From the NCBI GenBank assembly GCA_946482585.1, contig CAMLSI010000140.1:1-11162 (forward strand): a DNA stretch of 11,162 nucleotides. The letters run 5' to 3'. Shown here in pieces: positions 1-5,892 of this stretch (position 1 is the first letter of the stretch; every line of letters starts with the position of its first letter). The position numbers were made by a program, and so were the translations under genes. The DNA comes from an uncultured Lysobacteraceae bacterium (GTDB lineage Bacteria > Pseudomonadota > Gammaproteobacteria > Xanthomonadales > Rhodanobacteraceae). The notes beneath the pieces were generated by a model. It saw nothing but the letters and a program-made list of their open reading frames with translations. It did not search any database and had not been told where the DNA came from.

Positions 1-783
1 CGTGTCGTCCCCTGCACGAGCCGCTGGAACAGCGGTCCGGGAGCGGGCGTAGATGCGTTCTACATCGGCGCGAGCTCAGTGGTCGTCGCGATCGCCGAGG
101 CGGCGACCTGGGCGTTTGCCGTCATGCTGGTCGGCGCGCTCGCGGCAGACGGCTTGTCGATATGGCCGACACAGTGGCCGATCGTGGGACAGGTTTTCCT
201 GGCGTTGGCGATCGGCGACCTGCTGCCGTATCTGTATCACCGCGCCAGTCACGAATCGTCAGGATTTCTGTGGCGGGTACATGCGATCCATCACGCGCCC
301 GAGCGGCTGTATGCGCTGAACTTTGCGCGTTTCCATCCCATCAATGCCTTTCTCACGGCGGCGTTGACCCTGTTGCCACTGGTCGTGCTCGGCGCGCCGG
401 CACCGCTGCTGTTCGTAGCGGGTGTGCTTCACAACGTGCACGGAGTGCTCAGTCACGCCAATGTGGATTTCCGGCTTGGCCCGCTGAATGCGGTGTTCAG
501 TATGGCCGAGCTGCACCGCTGGCATCATGCGCGCGATCCTCGGCTGGCCAACGGCAACTACGGCGCGACCGTCTTGCTGTGGGATTGGGTCTTCGGCACT
601 CGCCGGCATCCTTCCGCTCGTCCGGACGCCGATGGCGTCGGTTTGTGGACTGGCAGCACTATTCCCCCCGGAATACTCGCCCAGTGGAAATACCCATTCG
701 CCGGCATGCTCGAGGCGAATGCACGGCGCATCCGCGCACTGATGCGGTTGCGCTGCTGCGCAGGGCGATCGACGGGTTCATGA
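1..783 (+). CDS. Sterol desaturase / fatty acid hydroxylase family membrane protein, 5' end missing
   Basis: The reading frame is open from the first base, so the true start lies outside the window; the first possible internal start is GTG at 79. The histidine pattern of the di-iron integral membrane hydroxylase family is visible: HX3H at 238-252 (HRASH), HX2HH at 280-294 (HAIHH) and HX2HH at 514-528 (HRWHH), plus extra histidines near 430-456. These His clusters bind two irons that activate O2 for hydroxylation or desaturation of a lipid substrate in the membrane. Hydrophobic stretches lie before the first motif and between the second and third. The exact substrate cannot be told from the sequence. 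The gene converges on arsJ with a 47-bp spacer and is on the opposite strand from the ars operon, so it is probably not part of arsenic resistance. The family call is firm; the role is unknown. Confidence 0.88.
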   Translation, partial: RVVPCTSRWNSGPGAGVDAFYIGASSVVVAIAEAATWAFAVMLVGALAADGLSIWPTQWPIVGQVFLALAIGDLLPYLYHRASHESSGFLWRVHAIHHAPERLYALNFARFHPINAFLTAALTLLPLVVLGAPAPLLFVAGVLHNVHGVLSHANVDFRLGPLNAVFSMAELHRWHHARDPRLANGNYGATVLLWDWVFGTRRHPSARPDADGVGLWTGSTIPPGILAQWKYPFAGMLEANARRIRALMRLRCCAGRSTGS

Positions 784-794
784 CGCGCACCCGC

Positions 795-838
795 ATGACT
801 GCCGTAGCGGAAAGACAGTTCGACGTACGGTCAGGCAT
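795..838. terminator. Stem-loop between convergent genes, possible bidirectional terminator
   Basis: An imperfect inverted repeat lies between the desaturase stop (783) and the end of arsJ (831). The left arm 795-806 (ATGACTGCCGTA) pairs with 826-838, giving 11 base pairs with one A-G mismatch (798/835) and one bulged T (831); the loop is 19 nt. The right arm covers the arsJ stop codon. There is no clear T tract on either side, so it is not a textbook Rho-independent terminator. Its place between two gene ends is the main argument for the call. Confidence 0.35.
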
Positions 839-2087
839 CGGCATCGATCGCTCCCCGCGGCAACGCCCCCGACGACCGGTGCCGGGGCAATGCCAGCGAG
901 ATCAGCGCTGCCGCCACGACCAGCGCGGCAGCAATCCATAGACAAGGCACCAGTCCGCCGGCCTGGAAGACGGCGCCGGAGAGCACGGTACCGAGCAGGC
1001 GACCCGAGGCATTGGCCATGTAATAGAAACCGACATCGAGGGATACGCCGTCCTCGGTGGCGTAGCTCACGATCAGGTAGCTGTGCAGCGAGGAATTGAT
1101 GGCGAACAGCACACCGAAGAGGGCCAGACCGACGACCAGCACAAGGGTCGCGTCGACCGCATGACTCATCAGTACGGCCATCGCCGCCGGCGTGGTGGCC
1201 AGCACGGCCGCCCACGCAAACGCGCTCTTGCCGTCGGGGACTCGGCCGCTGCGTCGGCCCGTGAAATACGGGGCGAGGGATTGCACGATGCCGTAGCCGA
1301 TCACCCAACTGGCGAGAAAGGCACCGACAGCCCAATCGCTCCAATCCAATGCCGTCGCCAGGAAGACCGGAAGCGCCACCACAAACCAGACATCGCGGGC
1401 ACCGAACAGGAACAGTCGCGCCGCCGACAGCAGGTTGACGGCGCGGCTCTTGGAAAACAGGTCGCGGAACTTCGGCTTGTTCTTGGCCTTTCCCAGATCG
1501 CGCTGCAGCAGGATCAGACTGGCCACCCACACCAGCACCAGCGCGATGGCCATGCCCGCAATCGCCGCGCGAAAACCGAAGGCTGTGAGCAGCGCACCGC
1601 CGAGGAAGAACCCGACACCTTTGAGCGCGTTCTTGGAGCCGGTCAGCGCGGCAACCCACCGGTACAACGCGCCCGGCTGATCGCCCGGCACGAGCAGCTT
1701 GATGCTGCTCTTGGCGCTCATCTTGTTCAGATCCTTGGCGATGCCCGACAGCGCCTGGGCCGCCATCACCCAAGGCACGGTCAGGGCGGCCGCCGGCAGC
1801 GTCAACATACCCAGTGCGATGACCTGCAGGGCCAGGCCGATGTTCATCGTGCGGTTCAGCCCGAAGCGCGCACCGAGCCAGCCACCAATCAAGTTGGTGA
1901 CGACGCCGAAGACTTCGTAGAACAGGAACAGCAGCGCGACCTGCAGCGGCGAGTAGCCCAATTGATGGAAATGCAGAACTGCCAGCATGCGCAGTGCGCC
2001 GTCGGTGAGCGTGAACGCCCAGTAGTTCCCGGTGATCAGGAAGTACTGGCGGACCGCAGCGGAATGCCGGGCTGCCACGGCGCTCAC
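831..2087 (-). CDS. arsJ: ArsJ, organoarsenical (1-arseno-3-phosphoglycerate) efflux MFS transporter
   Basis: This is a major facilitator superfamily inner-membrane protein of about 418 residues with many hydrophobic helices. Its N-terminal segment has the ArsJ look: [20 protein letters not shown], then a [20 protein letters not shown] stretch like the MFS loop 2-3 motif, then LNRTMNIGL. In the established ArsJ pathway the neighbouring GAPDH makes 1-arseno-3-phosphoglycerate, and ArsJ exports it; outside it falls apart to arsenate and 3-phosphoglycerate. The gene directly follows such a GAPDH. I chose GTG at 2087 because it overlaps the GAPDH stop in a GTGA arrangement, which suggests coupled translation, and because it leaves a normal length. 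The frame is open to an ATG at 2159, but that would overlap the GAPDH gene by 76 bp and add a tail without similarity to the family. GTG at 2078 is another option. Confidence 0.92.
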   Translation of the reverse strand: MSAVAARHSAAVRQYFLITGNYWAFTLTDGALRMLAVLHFHQLGYSPLQVALLFLFYEVFGVVTNLIGGWLGARFGLNRTMNIGLALQVIALGMLTLPAAALTVPWVMAAQALSGIAKDLNKMSAKSSIKLLVPGDQPGALYRWVAALTGSKNALKGVGFFLGGALLTAFGFRAAIAGMAIALVLVWVASLILLQRDLGKAKNKPKFRDLFSKSRAVNLLSAARLFLFGARDVWFVVALPVFLATALDWSDWAVGAFLASWVIGYGIVQSLAPYFTGRRSGRVPDGKSAFAWAAVLATTPAAMAVLMSHAVDATLVLVVGLALFGVLFAINSSLHSYLIVSYATEDGVSLDVGFYYMANASGRLLGTVLSGAVFQAGGLVPCLWIAAALVVAAALISLALPRHRSSGALPRGAIDADA

Positions 2088-3091
2088 CGATCGGCTGCGC
2101 CAACCAGGCGCACGAGTTCGGCCGTCCTGTTCACGTAGCCCCATTCGTTGTCGTACCACGCATAGATTTTGACGTGCGTGTCGTTCACGACCATCGTGGA
2201 CAAGGCGTCCACGATGCCGGACCGCGGGTCACCGCGATAGTCGATGGACACCAGCGGGCGTTCTTCATAACCGAGGATGCCGCGCAGCGGGCCATCGGCT
2301 GCAGCTTTCAGCAACGCGTTCACTTCGTCGGCCGTCGTCGGCCGTTCGACTTCGAACACACAATCCGTGAGCGACGCGTTGGTCAGCGGTACGCGCACCG
2401 CATGGCCGTTCAAGCGGCCTTTCAACTCCGGAAAGATCTGAGCGATTGCCGTGGCCGAGCCGGTCGACGTCGGGATCAGGCTGGACCCGCAGGCCCGCGC
2501 CCGGCGCAGATCTTTGTGCGGCGCGTCCACGATGACTTGCGTGTTGGTCAGGCTGTGGATGGTGGTCAGACTGCCGTGACGGATGCGTAGTCCCTCGTGG
2601 ATGACTTTCACCACGGGCGCAAAGCAGTTGGTCGTGCACGACGCTGCCGTGACGATGCGATGAACCGCGGGATCGAAGCGGTCGTGATTGACGCCGACCA
2701 CGCAATCGAGCACGCCGGCTTCTTTGACCGGCGCCGTCACCACGACGCGCTTGACCCCTTGATCGAGATACGGCCTCAGTACTTCGGTTTTGCGGAACTT
2801 GCCTGAGGCTTCGATCACGACGTCACAGGATGACCAGTCGGTATCCGCGATGGCTTTGTTGCGCGTCACGGCTATCCGCCGATCGCCGATGACCAATGCG
2901 TCCCCGTCGGCGCGTGCGTCGTGCAGCCAGCGGCCGTGCACCGAATCGAAGTTCAGCAAGTGCGCCAGGGTCGGCGCATCGCCAGCCGGGTCATTGATCT
3001 TTACGAAGGCGAGATCTGGGGATTCCCAGGCTGCCCGCAGGGTCAGTCGACCCATTCGGCCAAAGCCGTTGATGCCTACGCGAATCGTCAT
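2084..3091 (-). CDS. gap: ArsJ-associated glyceraldehyde-3-phosphate dehydrogenase
   Basis: This 335-residue protein is full length for GAPDH. The N-terminal Rossmann motif [10 protein letters not shown] is at residues 6-15, the catalytic site ASCTTNC gives Cys152, His179 is the expected catalytic partner (HSLTNTQ), and the C-terminal NEWGY signature is at 315-319. GAPDH oxidises glyceraldehyde 3-phosphate with NAD. With arsenate in place of phosphate it forms unstable 1-arseno-3-phosphoglycerate, the ArsJ substrate. The HSLTNTQ segment departs from the HSYTGDQ-type segment of many housekeeping GAPDHs, and together with the arsJ overlap this points to the dedicated ars version rather than the glycolytic enzyme. 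The ATG is preceded by a good ribosome site (AAGGACGAG, about 10 nt upstream). The 3' end overlaps arsJ. A 237-bp gap separates it from the upstream channel gene, so an internal promoter is possible. Confidence 0.93.
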   Translation of the reverse strand: MTIRVGINGFGRMGRLTLRAAWESPDLAFVKINDPAGDAPTLAHLLNFDSVHGRWLHDARADGDALVIGDRRIAVTRNKAIADTDWSSCDVVIEASGKFRKTEVLRPYLDQGVKRVVVTAPVKEAGVLDCVVGVNHDRFDPAVHRIVTAASCTTNCFAPVVKVIHEGLRIRHGSLTTIHSLTNTQVIVDAPHKDLRRARACGSSLIPTSTGSATAIAQIFPELKGRLNGHAVRVPLTNASLTDCVFEVERPTTADEVNALLKAAADGPLRGILGYEERPLVSIDYRGDPRSGIVDALSTMVVNDTHVKIYAWYDNEWGYVNRTAELVRLVGAADR

Positions 3092-3328
3092 CGTGGTTCT
3101 CGTCCTTTCAGTAAACGGGGATCTCGCGGGCCGCTCCGACCTGGAACGGTCTGTCGTCTGTGAAGCGGCGTCACGAGCCGCGCGCGCAACGACGAGCGGG
3201 ACGGCACGTCGACGCGGACGGCGTCGGCCCCCGGCCTGGCGCGCTGCCGTCGCGCTGGATCGAGCCGGCGTACATGTCGTTGCACGGTGGCGACAAAGTA
3301 TTCGAACGTTCGCCGGCTGTTGTCGACA
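3092..3328. other. 237-bp intergenic gap inside the ars operon
   Basis: This is the only long spacer in an operon whose other junctions are overlaps or 3 nt. On the - strand it ends with a Shine-Dalgarno sequence for the GAPDH gene. I see no convincing -35/-10 pair, no strong terminator hairpin and no recognisable coding fragment; a frame running through it from the channel gene translates to Arg-rich sequence typical of shadow frames in GC-rich DNA. Base composition changes across this spacer: it is very GC-rich toward the channel gene, and becomes less so at about 3120 and beyond into the GAPDH gene. It may be the join between two ars modules. Confidence 0.6.
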
Positions 3329-4018
3329 CTACTCGCGCGACGCCTCCGTTGCGGAGCGTGGCTGCGCCGCGAACAGCCAGCGCGCGACGACGCAACCCAG
3401 CGCCGCGCCGGCGCATTGCGCGAGCACGAATCCCGGCACGTCGCCGGGCCGTATGCCGGCAAAGGTGTCAGTCAGACAACGCGCGACGGTGATGGCTGGA
3501 TTCGCGAACGCCGTCGATGCGGTGAACCAGTAGGCCGCGCCGATCCAGGCGGCGACCATCCAGGGCGCATCGGCGGCGCGGCGATGTCCGATCACGACGA
3601 ACAGCAAGCCGAACGTCGCGACGAGTTCCGCGAGCCATTGCGCCGCGCCGGTGCGCGCGTGCGTCGAGGCCTGCACCAGCGGCAGCTCGAACATCGCGTG
3701 CGCGAGCACGGCGCCGGCGCAGCAGCCGGCGACCTGCAGAACGACGTAGGCGGCCGTATCGCGCGGTGCGAGGCGGCGGCGCAGCGCTTGGACCGCGGAT
3801 ACGGCCGGATTGAAATGCGCGCCGCTGACCGGGCCCAGCAATCCGATCAGCGTCGCGAGCACGGCGACGGTGGCGGCGGTGTTGGCGAGCAGCGCGAGCG
3901 CGACGTTCCCGCCCGCGAGCCGTTCGGCCATGATGCCCGAGCCGATGACGGTGGCGGCGAGCAGGGCAGAGCCGAGTGCTTCGGCCGCTGCGCGACGCGC
4001 GAGCGAAGGCGACGCCAC
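3329..4018 (-). CDS. aqpS: AqpS-like aquaporin (MIP family), probable arsenite channel
   Basis: This 229-residue protein has about six hydrophobic segments and both MIP-family half-helix motifs: HFNPAV (NPA at residues 70-72) and FANPAI (NPA at 173-175). Channels of this family pass small neutral solutes; those in ars operons, as in Sinorhizobium meliloti, let As(OH)3 made by ArsC leave down its gradient. The position straight after the second NPA is Arg in most aquaporins and helps form the selectivity filter. Here it is Ile176, which would give a wider, less polar pore and suits a metalloid channel. The start is GTG at 4018, three nucleotides after the arsC stop, with a GCGAGG purine stretch just upstream inside arsC. 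The symbol is by analogy with operon position and motif; a general glycerol or water channel is the alternative. Confidence 0.85.
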   Translation of the reverse strand: MASPSLARRAAAEALGSALLAATVIGSGIMAERLAGGNVALALLANTAATVAVLATLIGLLGPVSGAHFNPAVSAVQALRRRLAPRDTAAYVVLQVAGCCAGAVLAHAMFELPLVQASTHARTGAAQWLAELVATFGLLFVVIGHRRAADAPWMVAAWIGAAYWFTASTAFANPAITVARCLTDTFAGIRPGDVPGFVLAQCAGAALGCVVARWLFAAQPRSATEASRE

Positions 4019-4021
4019 GGA

Positions 4022-4516
4022 TCAGGCCTCGCCGATCGCGCGCAGCTCGTGATGGATCGCGAGGCGATCGAGCGAGGCGAGCGGCAGGCTCGTGAACAGG
4101 TCGATGCGCCGCTGCAGGATCGCGTACGCATCGCGAAAGGCGTTCGTCTTGTCGAGGTCGGAGCCCTCGACTGCGGCGGGATCGGCCACGCCCCAGTGCG
4201 CGGTGAGCGGCTGCCCCGGCCAGATCGGGCAGACTTCGCCGGCCGCGTTGTCGCAGACCGTGAACACGAAATCGAGCACCGGTGCGCCGGGCTGCTCGAA
4301 TTCGTCCCATCCCTTGCTGCGCAGGCCCTCGGTCGAGATGCCCATGCGCTGCAGCAGCGCGAGCGCGAACGGGTTGACCGTGCCGTTGGGCCGGCTGCCG
4401 GCGCTGAAGGCGCGGAAGCGGCCGGCGCCTTTGTGGTTCAGTACGGCCTCGGCCAGGATGCTGCGCGCCGAGTTGCCGGTGCAGAGAAACAGGACGTCGT
4501 AGACGCGATCAGGCAT
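4022..4516 (-). CDS. arsC: Arsenate reductase ArsC, low-molecular-weight phosphatase type
   Basis: This 164-residue cytoplasmic enzyme reduces arsenate to arsenite. The N-terminal phosphatase-fold loop is FLCTGNSARS, that is CX5R with nucleophile Cys12 and Arg18. Two further cysteines, Cys88 and Cys96, sit in TVCDNAAGEVCPIWPG and are placed to form the disulfide relay of this class. AHWGVADP at 106-113 supplies the probable acid Asp112. The relay means reducing power would come from thioredoxin, glutaredoxin or mycothiol-type partners; which one cannot be told here. The start ATG lies inside the last codons of arsR (ATGCCTGA, 8-bp overlap), so translation is probably coupled. GGAG sits 6 nt upstream, within the near-palindrome CGGAGCCTCCG. 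Confidence 0.94.
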   Translation of the reverse strand: MPDRVYDVLFLCTGNSARSILAEAVLNHKGAGRFRAFSAGSRPNGTVNPFALALLQRMGISTEGLRSKGWDEFEQPGAPVLDFVFTVCDNAAGEVCPIWPGQPLTAHWGVADPAAVEGSDLDKTNAFRDAYAILQRRIDLFTSLPLASLDRLAIHHELRAIGEA

Positions 4517-4850
4517 CGGAGGCTCCGCAGTCGCAGGTCGCGGCGGCGGGCGAAGGCATGCAGGGGCGGCCGCCGCAGCAGTTTTCGGTGAGGAAGGCGA
4601 CGAGTTCCGCCATGCGCGGGAAATTCGCCGCGTAGTAGATGAAACGCCCCTCGGGCCGCGCGACGAGGAGGTCGGCCTGGCTCAGGGCCTTCAGGTGGAA
4701 CGACAGCGTGTTGGCCGGAATGCCCAGACGCTCGGCGATCCCGGACGCCGGCAAGCCCTCGGGCCCGGCCTCGACCAGCAACCGGTAGACGGCCAGACGA
4801 CTGGCCTGGGCGAGGGCGGCGAGGGCCAGGACGGCGATATTCGATTCCAT
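4509..4850 (-). CDS. arsR: ArsR family arsenite-responsive repressor
   Basis: This 113-residue winged-helix regulator heads the operon. The DNA-recognition helix region is around IPANTLSFHLKALSQADLL (residues 44-62), followed by the wing (VARPEGRFIYY, 63-73). The usual ELCVCDL-type metal site in the recognition helix is absent. Instead the C-terminal end is Cys-rich: Cys91-Cys92, Cys97, Cys106 and Cys108. A CC pair followed a few residues later by a third Cys resembles the C-terminal As(III) site of the Acidithiobacillus-type ArsR. Binding of As(III) would release the operator and switch on arsR, arsC, the channel, GAPDH and arsJ. ATG at 4850 has no good Shine-Dalgarno sequence. It lies about 6 nt after a -10-like TATTCT, so a leaderless or near-leaderless message is possible. 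Confidence 0.92.
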   Translation of the reverse strand: MESNIAVLALAALAQASRLAVYRLLVEAGPEGLPASGIAERLGIPANTLSFHLKALSQADLLVARPEGRFIYYAANFPRMAELVAFLTENCCGGRPCMPSPAAATCDCGASDA

Positions 4851-4868
4851 GAATCCAGAATAGTCGAA
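4840..4868 (-). promoter_or_regulatory. Candidate arsR operator/promoter overlapping the start codon
   Basis: An inverted repeat, GATTC-ATG-GAATC (4843-4855 read on the - strand), is centred exactly on the arsR start codon. A wider pair, TTCGA/TCGAA at 4840-4844 and 4864-4868, frames it. A -10-like TATTCT lies just upstream of the ATG on the - strand; I see no convincing -35. ArsR proteins bind imperfect inverted repeats at their own promoters, so autoregulation here is likely, but the exact operator is an inference. Confidence 0.4.
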
Positions 4869-5155
4869 GTTTGTGACGGCGCGAAGACACGGTCGTGCAA
4901 TCCGCAGGGGCGGGGACTGCCGGTTCCGGCGGCGCCTTGCGATGCGCGTCCCGACCTCCTCCGCTGCGTCACTGCGCAGGCCCCGAACGGTGTCGGGTGC
5001 GGCGCATGCCTTTCCGGAGCACGCCGCCGCACGGTTCTTTCATACCGCAGGCAAGCCGCTACATGCCCGCTACATGGTCGTGCAATGTGGCTCGGCGAGG
5101 CGGTCCCTAGAGTCTCCGGCAACGGATTCGAGCCGTCTCTCCCCCGGAGTTTCTG
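4851..5155. other. Divergent intergenic region between arsR and the NTF2-like gene
   Basis: This 305-bp spacer must hold the promoters of arsR (- strand) and of the gene at 5156 (+ strand). Visible elements are the arsR operator candidate at the left end, GCCGG-TT-CCGGC (4919-4930), an 11-bp direct repeat GGTCGTGCAAT at 4891-4901 and 5076-5086, the spaced repeat at 5058-5076, and a weak -10-like TAGAGT at 5108-5113 for the + strand gene without a matching -35. No coding sequence is supported. Confidence 0.6.
5058..5076 (+). repeat. Tandem 8-bp repeat GCTACATG with 11-bp period, possible activator site
   Basis: GCTACATG occurs at 5058-5065 and again at 5069-5076, separated by CCC. The 11-bp period puts both copies on the same face of the DNA helix, as in direct-repeat binding sites of OmpR/PhoB-type regulators. 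It lies 80-98 bp upstream of the NTF2-like gene start, a fitting place for an activator. The regulator is unknown and chance is possible. Confidence 0.35.
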
Positions 5156-5626
5156 ATGAAAGTTGCCGCCGTCGCTGTTCTTCTGTGCCTGGCCGTCAGT
5201 GGCCAGGTCGCCGCCCGATCGGAGACCTGCCAGGCCATCGACGAGGCCGGCGTCGCCGCGCTGTTCGATCGCTGGAATGCGTCGCTGCAGACCGGCGATT
5301 CGCAGAAGGTCGCCGACAACTATGCCGAGCGCTCGGTGCTGCTGCCGACCCTGTCCGACGTCCCGCGTCTGACGGCGAAGGCGAAGATCGACTACTTCGA
5401 CCATTTCCTGAGCAAGAAGCCGGTCGGCACGATCGACTCGCGCACGATCGAGATCGACTGCAACAGCGCGATCGACGCCGGCCTGTACACGTTCCGGTTC
5501 GGTGACGGCAGCCAAGCCAAGGCGCGTTACACCTTCACCTATCACTGGAACGGTTCCCAGTGGCAGATCACGAGCCACCACTCGTCGCTGATGCCGGAGA
5601 CGACCGGCGCCAAGGCGGCGCACTGA
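5156..5626 (+). CDS. Exported NTF2-like protein, CaMKII-association-domain / SgcJ-EcaC family
   Basis: This 156-residue protein begins with a typical signal peptide: Lys2, then a hydrophobic core (VAAVAVLLCLAV), with probable cleavage after QVAA near residue 20, so the mature part should be periplasmic or secreted. The remainder fits the small alpha+beta NTF2-like fold. Features like those of bacterial CaMKII-association-domain proteins include the helix with LFDRWNASLQTGD, NYAERSVLLPTLSD, YFDHFLSKKP, IDSRTIEIDC and the C-terminal TFTYHWNGSQWQITSHHSSLMPE. Family members form dimers or larger rings with a ligand pocket; some are labelled oxidoreductases without proof, and no catalytic role can be assigned here. 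Two cysteines (in SETCQAI and EIDCNS) could form a disulfide. The start has GGAG 6 nt upstream. It stands alone, divergent from arsR, with a stem-loop after the stop. Confidence 0.85.
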   Translation: MKVAAVAVLLCLAVSGQVAARSETCQAIDEAGVAALFDRWNASLQTGDSQKVADNYAERSVLLPTLSDVPRLTAKAKIDYFDHFLSKKPVGTIDSRTIEIDCNSAIDAGLYTFRFGDGSQAKARYTFTYHWNGSQWQITSHHSSLMPETTGAKAAH

Positions 5627-5643
5627 GTCCGTCCGCCGGCGCC

Positions 5644-5676
5644 GTCGCATCGCTTACATCCCCGTCGCGATGCGGC
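5644..5676 (+). terminator. Stem-loop just after the NTF2-like gene
   Basis: A perfect 8-bp stem CGCATCGC/GCGATGCG (5646-5653 with 5667-5674) extends to 10 pairs with one G-T wobble and encloses a 13-nt loop. It starts 18 nt after the stop codon of the NTF2-like gene. No T tract follows, so it may protect the 3' end or act with Rho rather than be an intrinsic terminator. Confidence 0.45.
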
Positions 5677-5698
5677 ACGCTGGCGGCGCGACATCGCT

Positions 5699-5733
5699 CA
5701 CGTGTTTCCGGGGCCCCCGCGTCGGGGCACGTG
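5699..5733. other. Paired CACGTG palindromes enclosing a GC-rich hairpin
   Basis: The self-complementary hexamer CACGTG occurs at 5699-5704 and 5728-5733 and can pair with itself as a 6-bp outer stem. Inside it, CCCCG/CGGGG (5715-5719 with 5723-5727) or CGGG/CCCG (5709-5712 with 5716-5719) can form alternative small stems. It could be RNA structure or a protein-binding site pair; no function is known. Confidence 0.35.
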
Positions 5734-5738
5734 CAGCG

Positions 5739-5776
5739 ATCTTTTAGGGCAGGCGGCATGGATGCCGCCATCTTTT
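5739..5776. repeat. REP-like hairpin GGCGGCAT/ATGCCGCC flanked by ATCTTTT
   Basis: GGCGGCATGGATGCCGCC (5752-5769) is a perfect inverted repeat, 7 bp with a TGGA tetraloop or 8 bp around GG. It is flanked by direct copies of ATCTTTT (5739-5745 and 5770-5776). The right-hand T run makes it terminator-like on the + strand. The compact layout also fits a dispersed palindromic (REP-type) genomic repeat. Only one copy is visible here, so the repeat call needs the host genome. Confidence 0.45.
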
Positions 5777-5828
5777 CCGAAGGACACGACGACGGCGCGA
5801 CGCCGCGCGTTGCCGTGCTTTCGTTTCT

Positions 5829-5858
5829 GCCGGGCGGCGGCTAGCTGCCGGCGTTTTC
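5829..5858 (+). terminator. GC-rich stem-loop followed by TTTT
   Basis: GCCGG (5829-5833) pairs with CCGGC (5848-5852), and GTTTTC follows. The interior can instead form a near-perfect palindrome around GCTAGC with G-T wobbles. It lies 40 nt before the histidine kinase start, so it may end upstream transcription or act as a leader structure of the kinase operon. A further 5-bp hairpin CGGCG-CGA-CGCCG lies just before it at 5793-5805. Confidence 0.35.
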
Positions 5859-5892
5859 GGGCCGCGAACGGCGCCGATTCCGAGTGGATGAC

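Noticed and set aside
778..2103. - strand open frame in another phase over arsJ
   Set aside because: It is Arg-rich shadow sequence; the arsJ frame carries the transporter motifs and the GTGA overlap.
1083..2138. + strand open frame (351 codons) opposite arsJ
   Set aside because: It is rich in Gln, Arg and His without any domain, and arsJ on the other strand is clear.
3088..3462. Possible small gene filling the gap between the channel and GAPDH genes
   Set aside because: It overlaps the conserved end of the channel gene in another frame, is Arg-rich and has no supported start or domain.
3287..4591. + strand open frame (434 codons) across the channel, arsC and arsR genes
   Set aside because: It is antisense to three recognised genes and gives low-complexity Arg-rich protein.
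4891..5086. GGTCGTGCAAT direct repeat as an attachment-site pair of a mobile element
   Set aside because: The copies are only 11 bp long, 185 bp apart, and enclose no gene or integrase.
5108..5113. TAGAGT as the -10 of the NTF2-like gene promoter
   Set aside because: It matches the consensus at only four of six bases and no -35 element lies 16-18 bp upstream.
5758..5844. 28-codon + strand frame starting inside the REP-like hairpin
   Set aside because: It has only a weak ribosome site, its start is buried in a perfect stem and no family is known; chance is the simpler reading.
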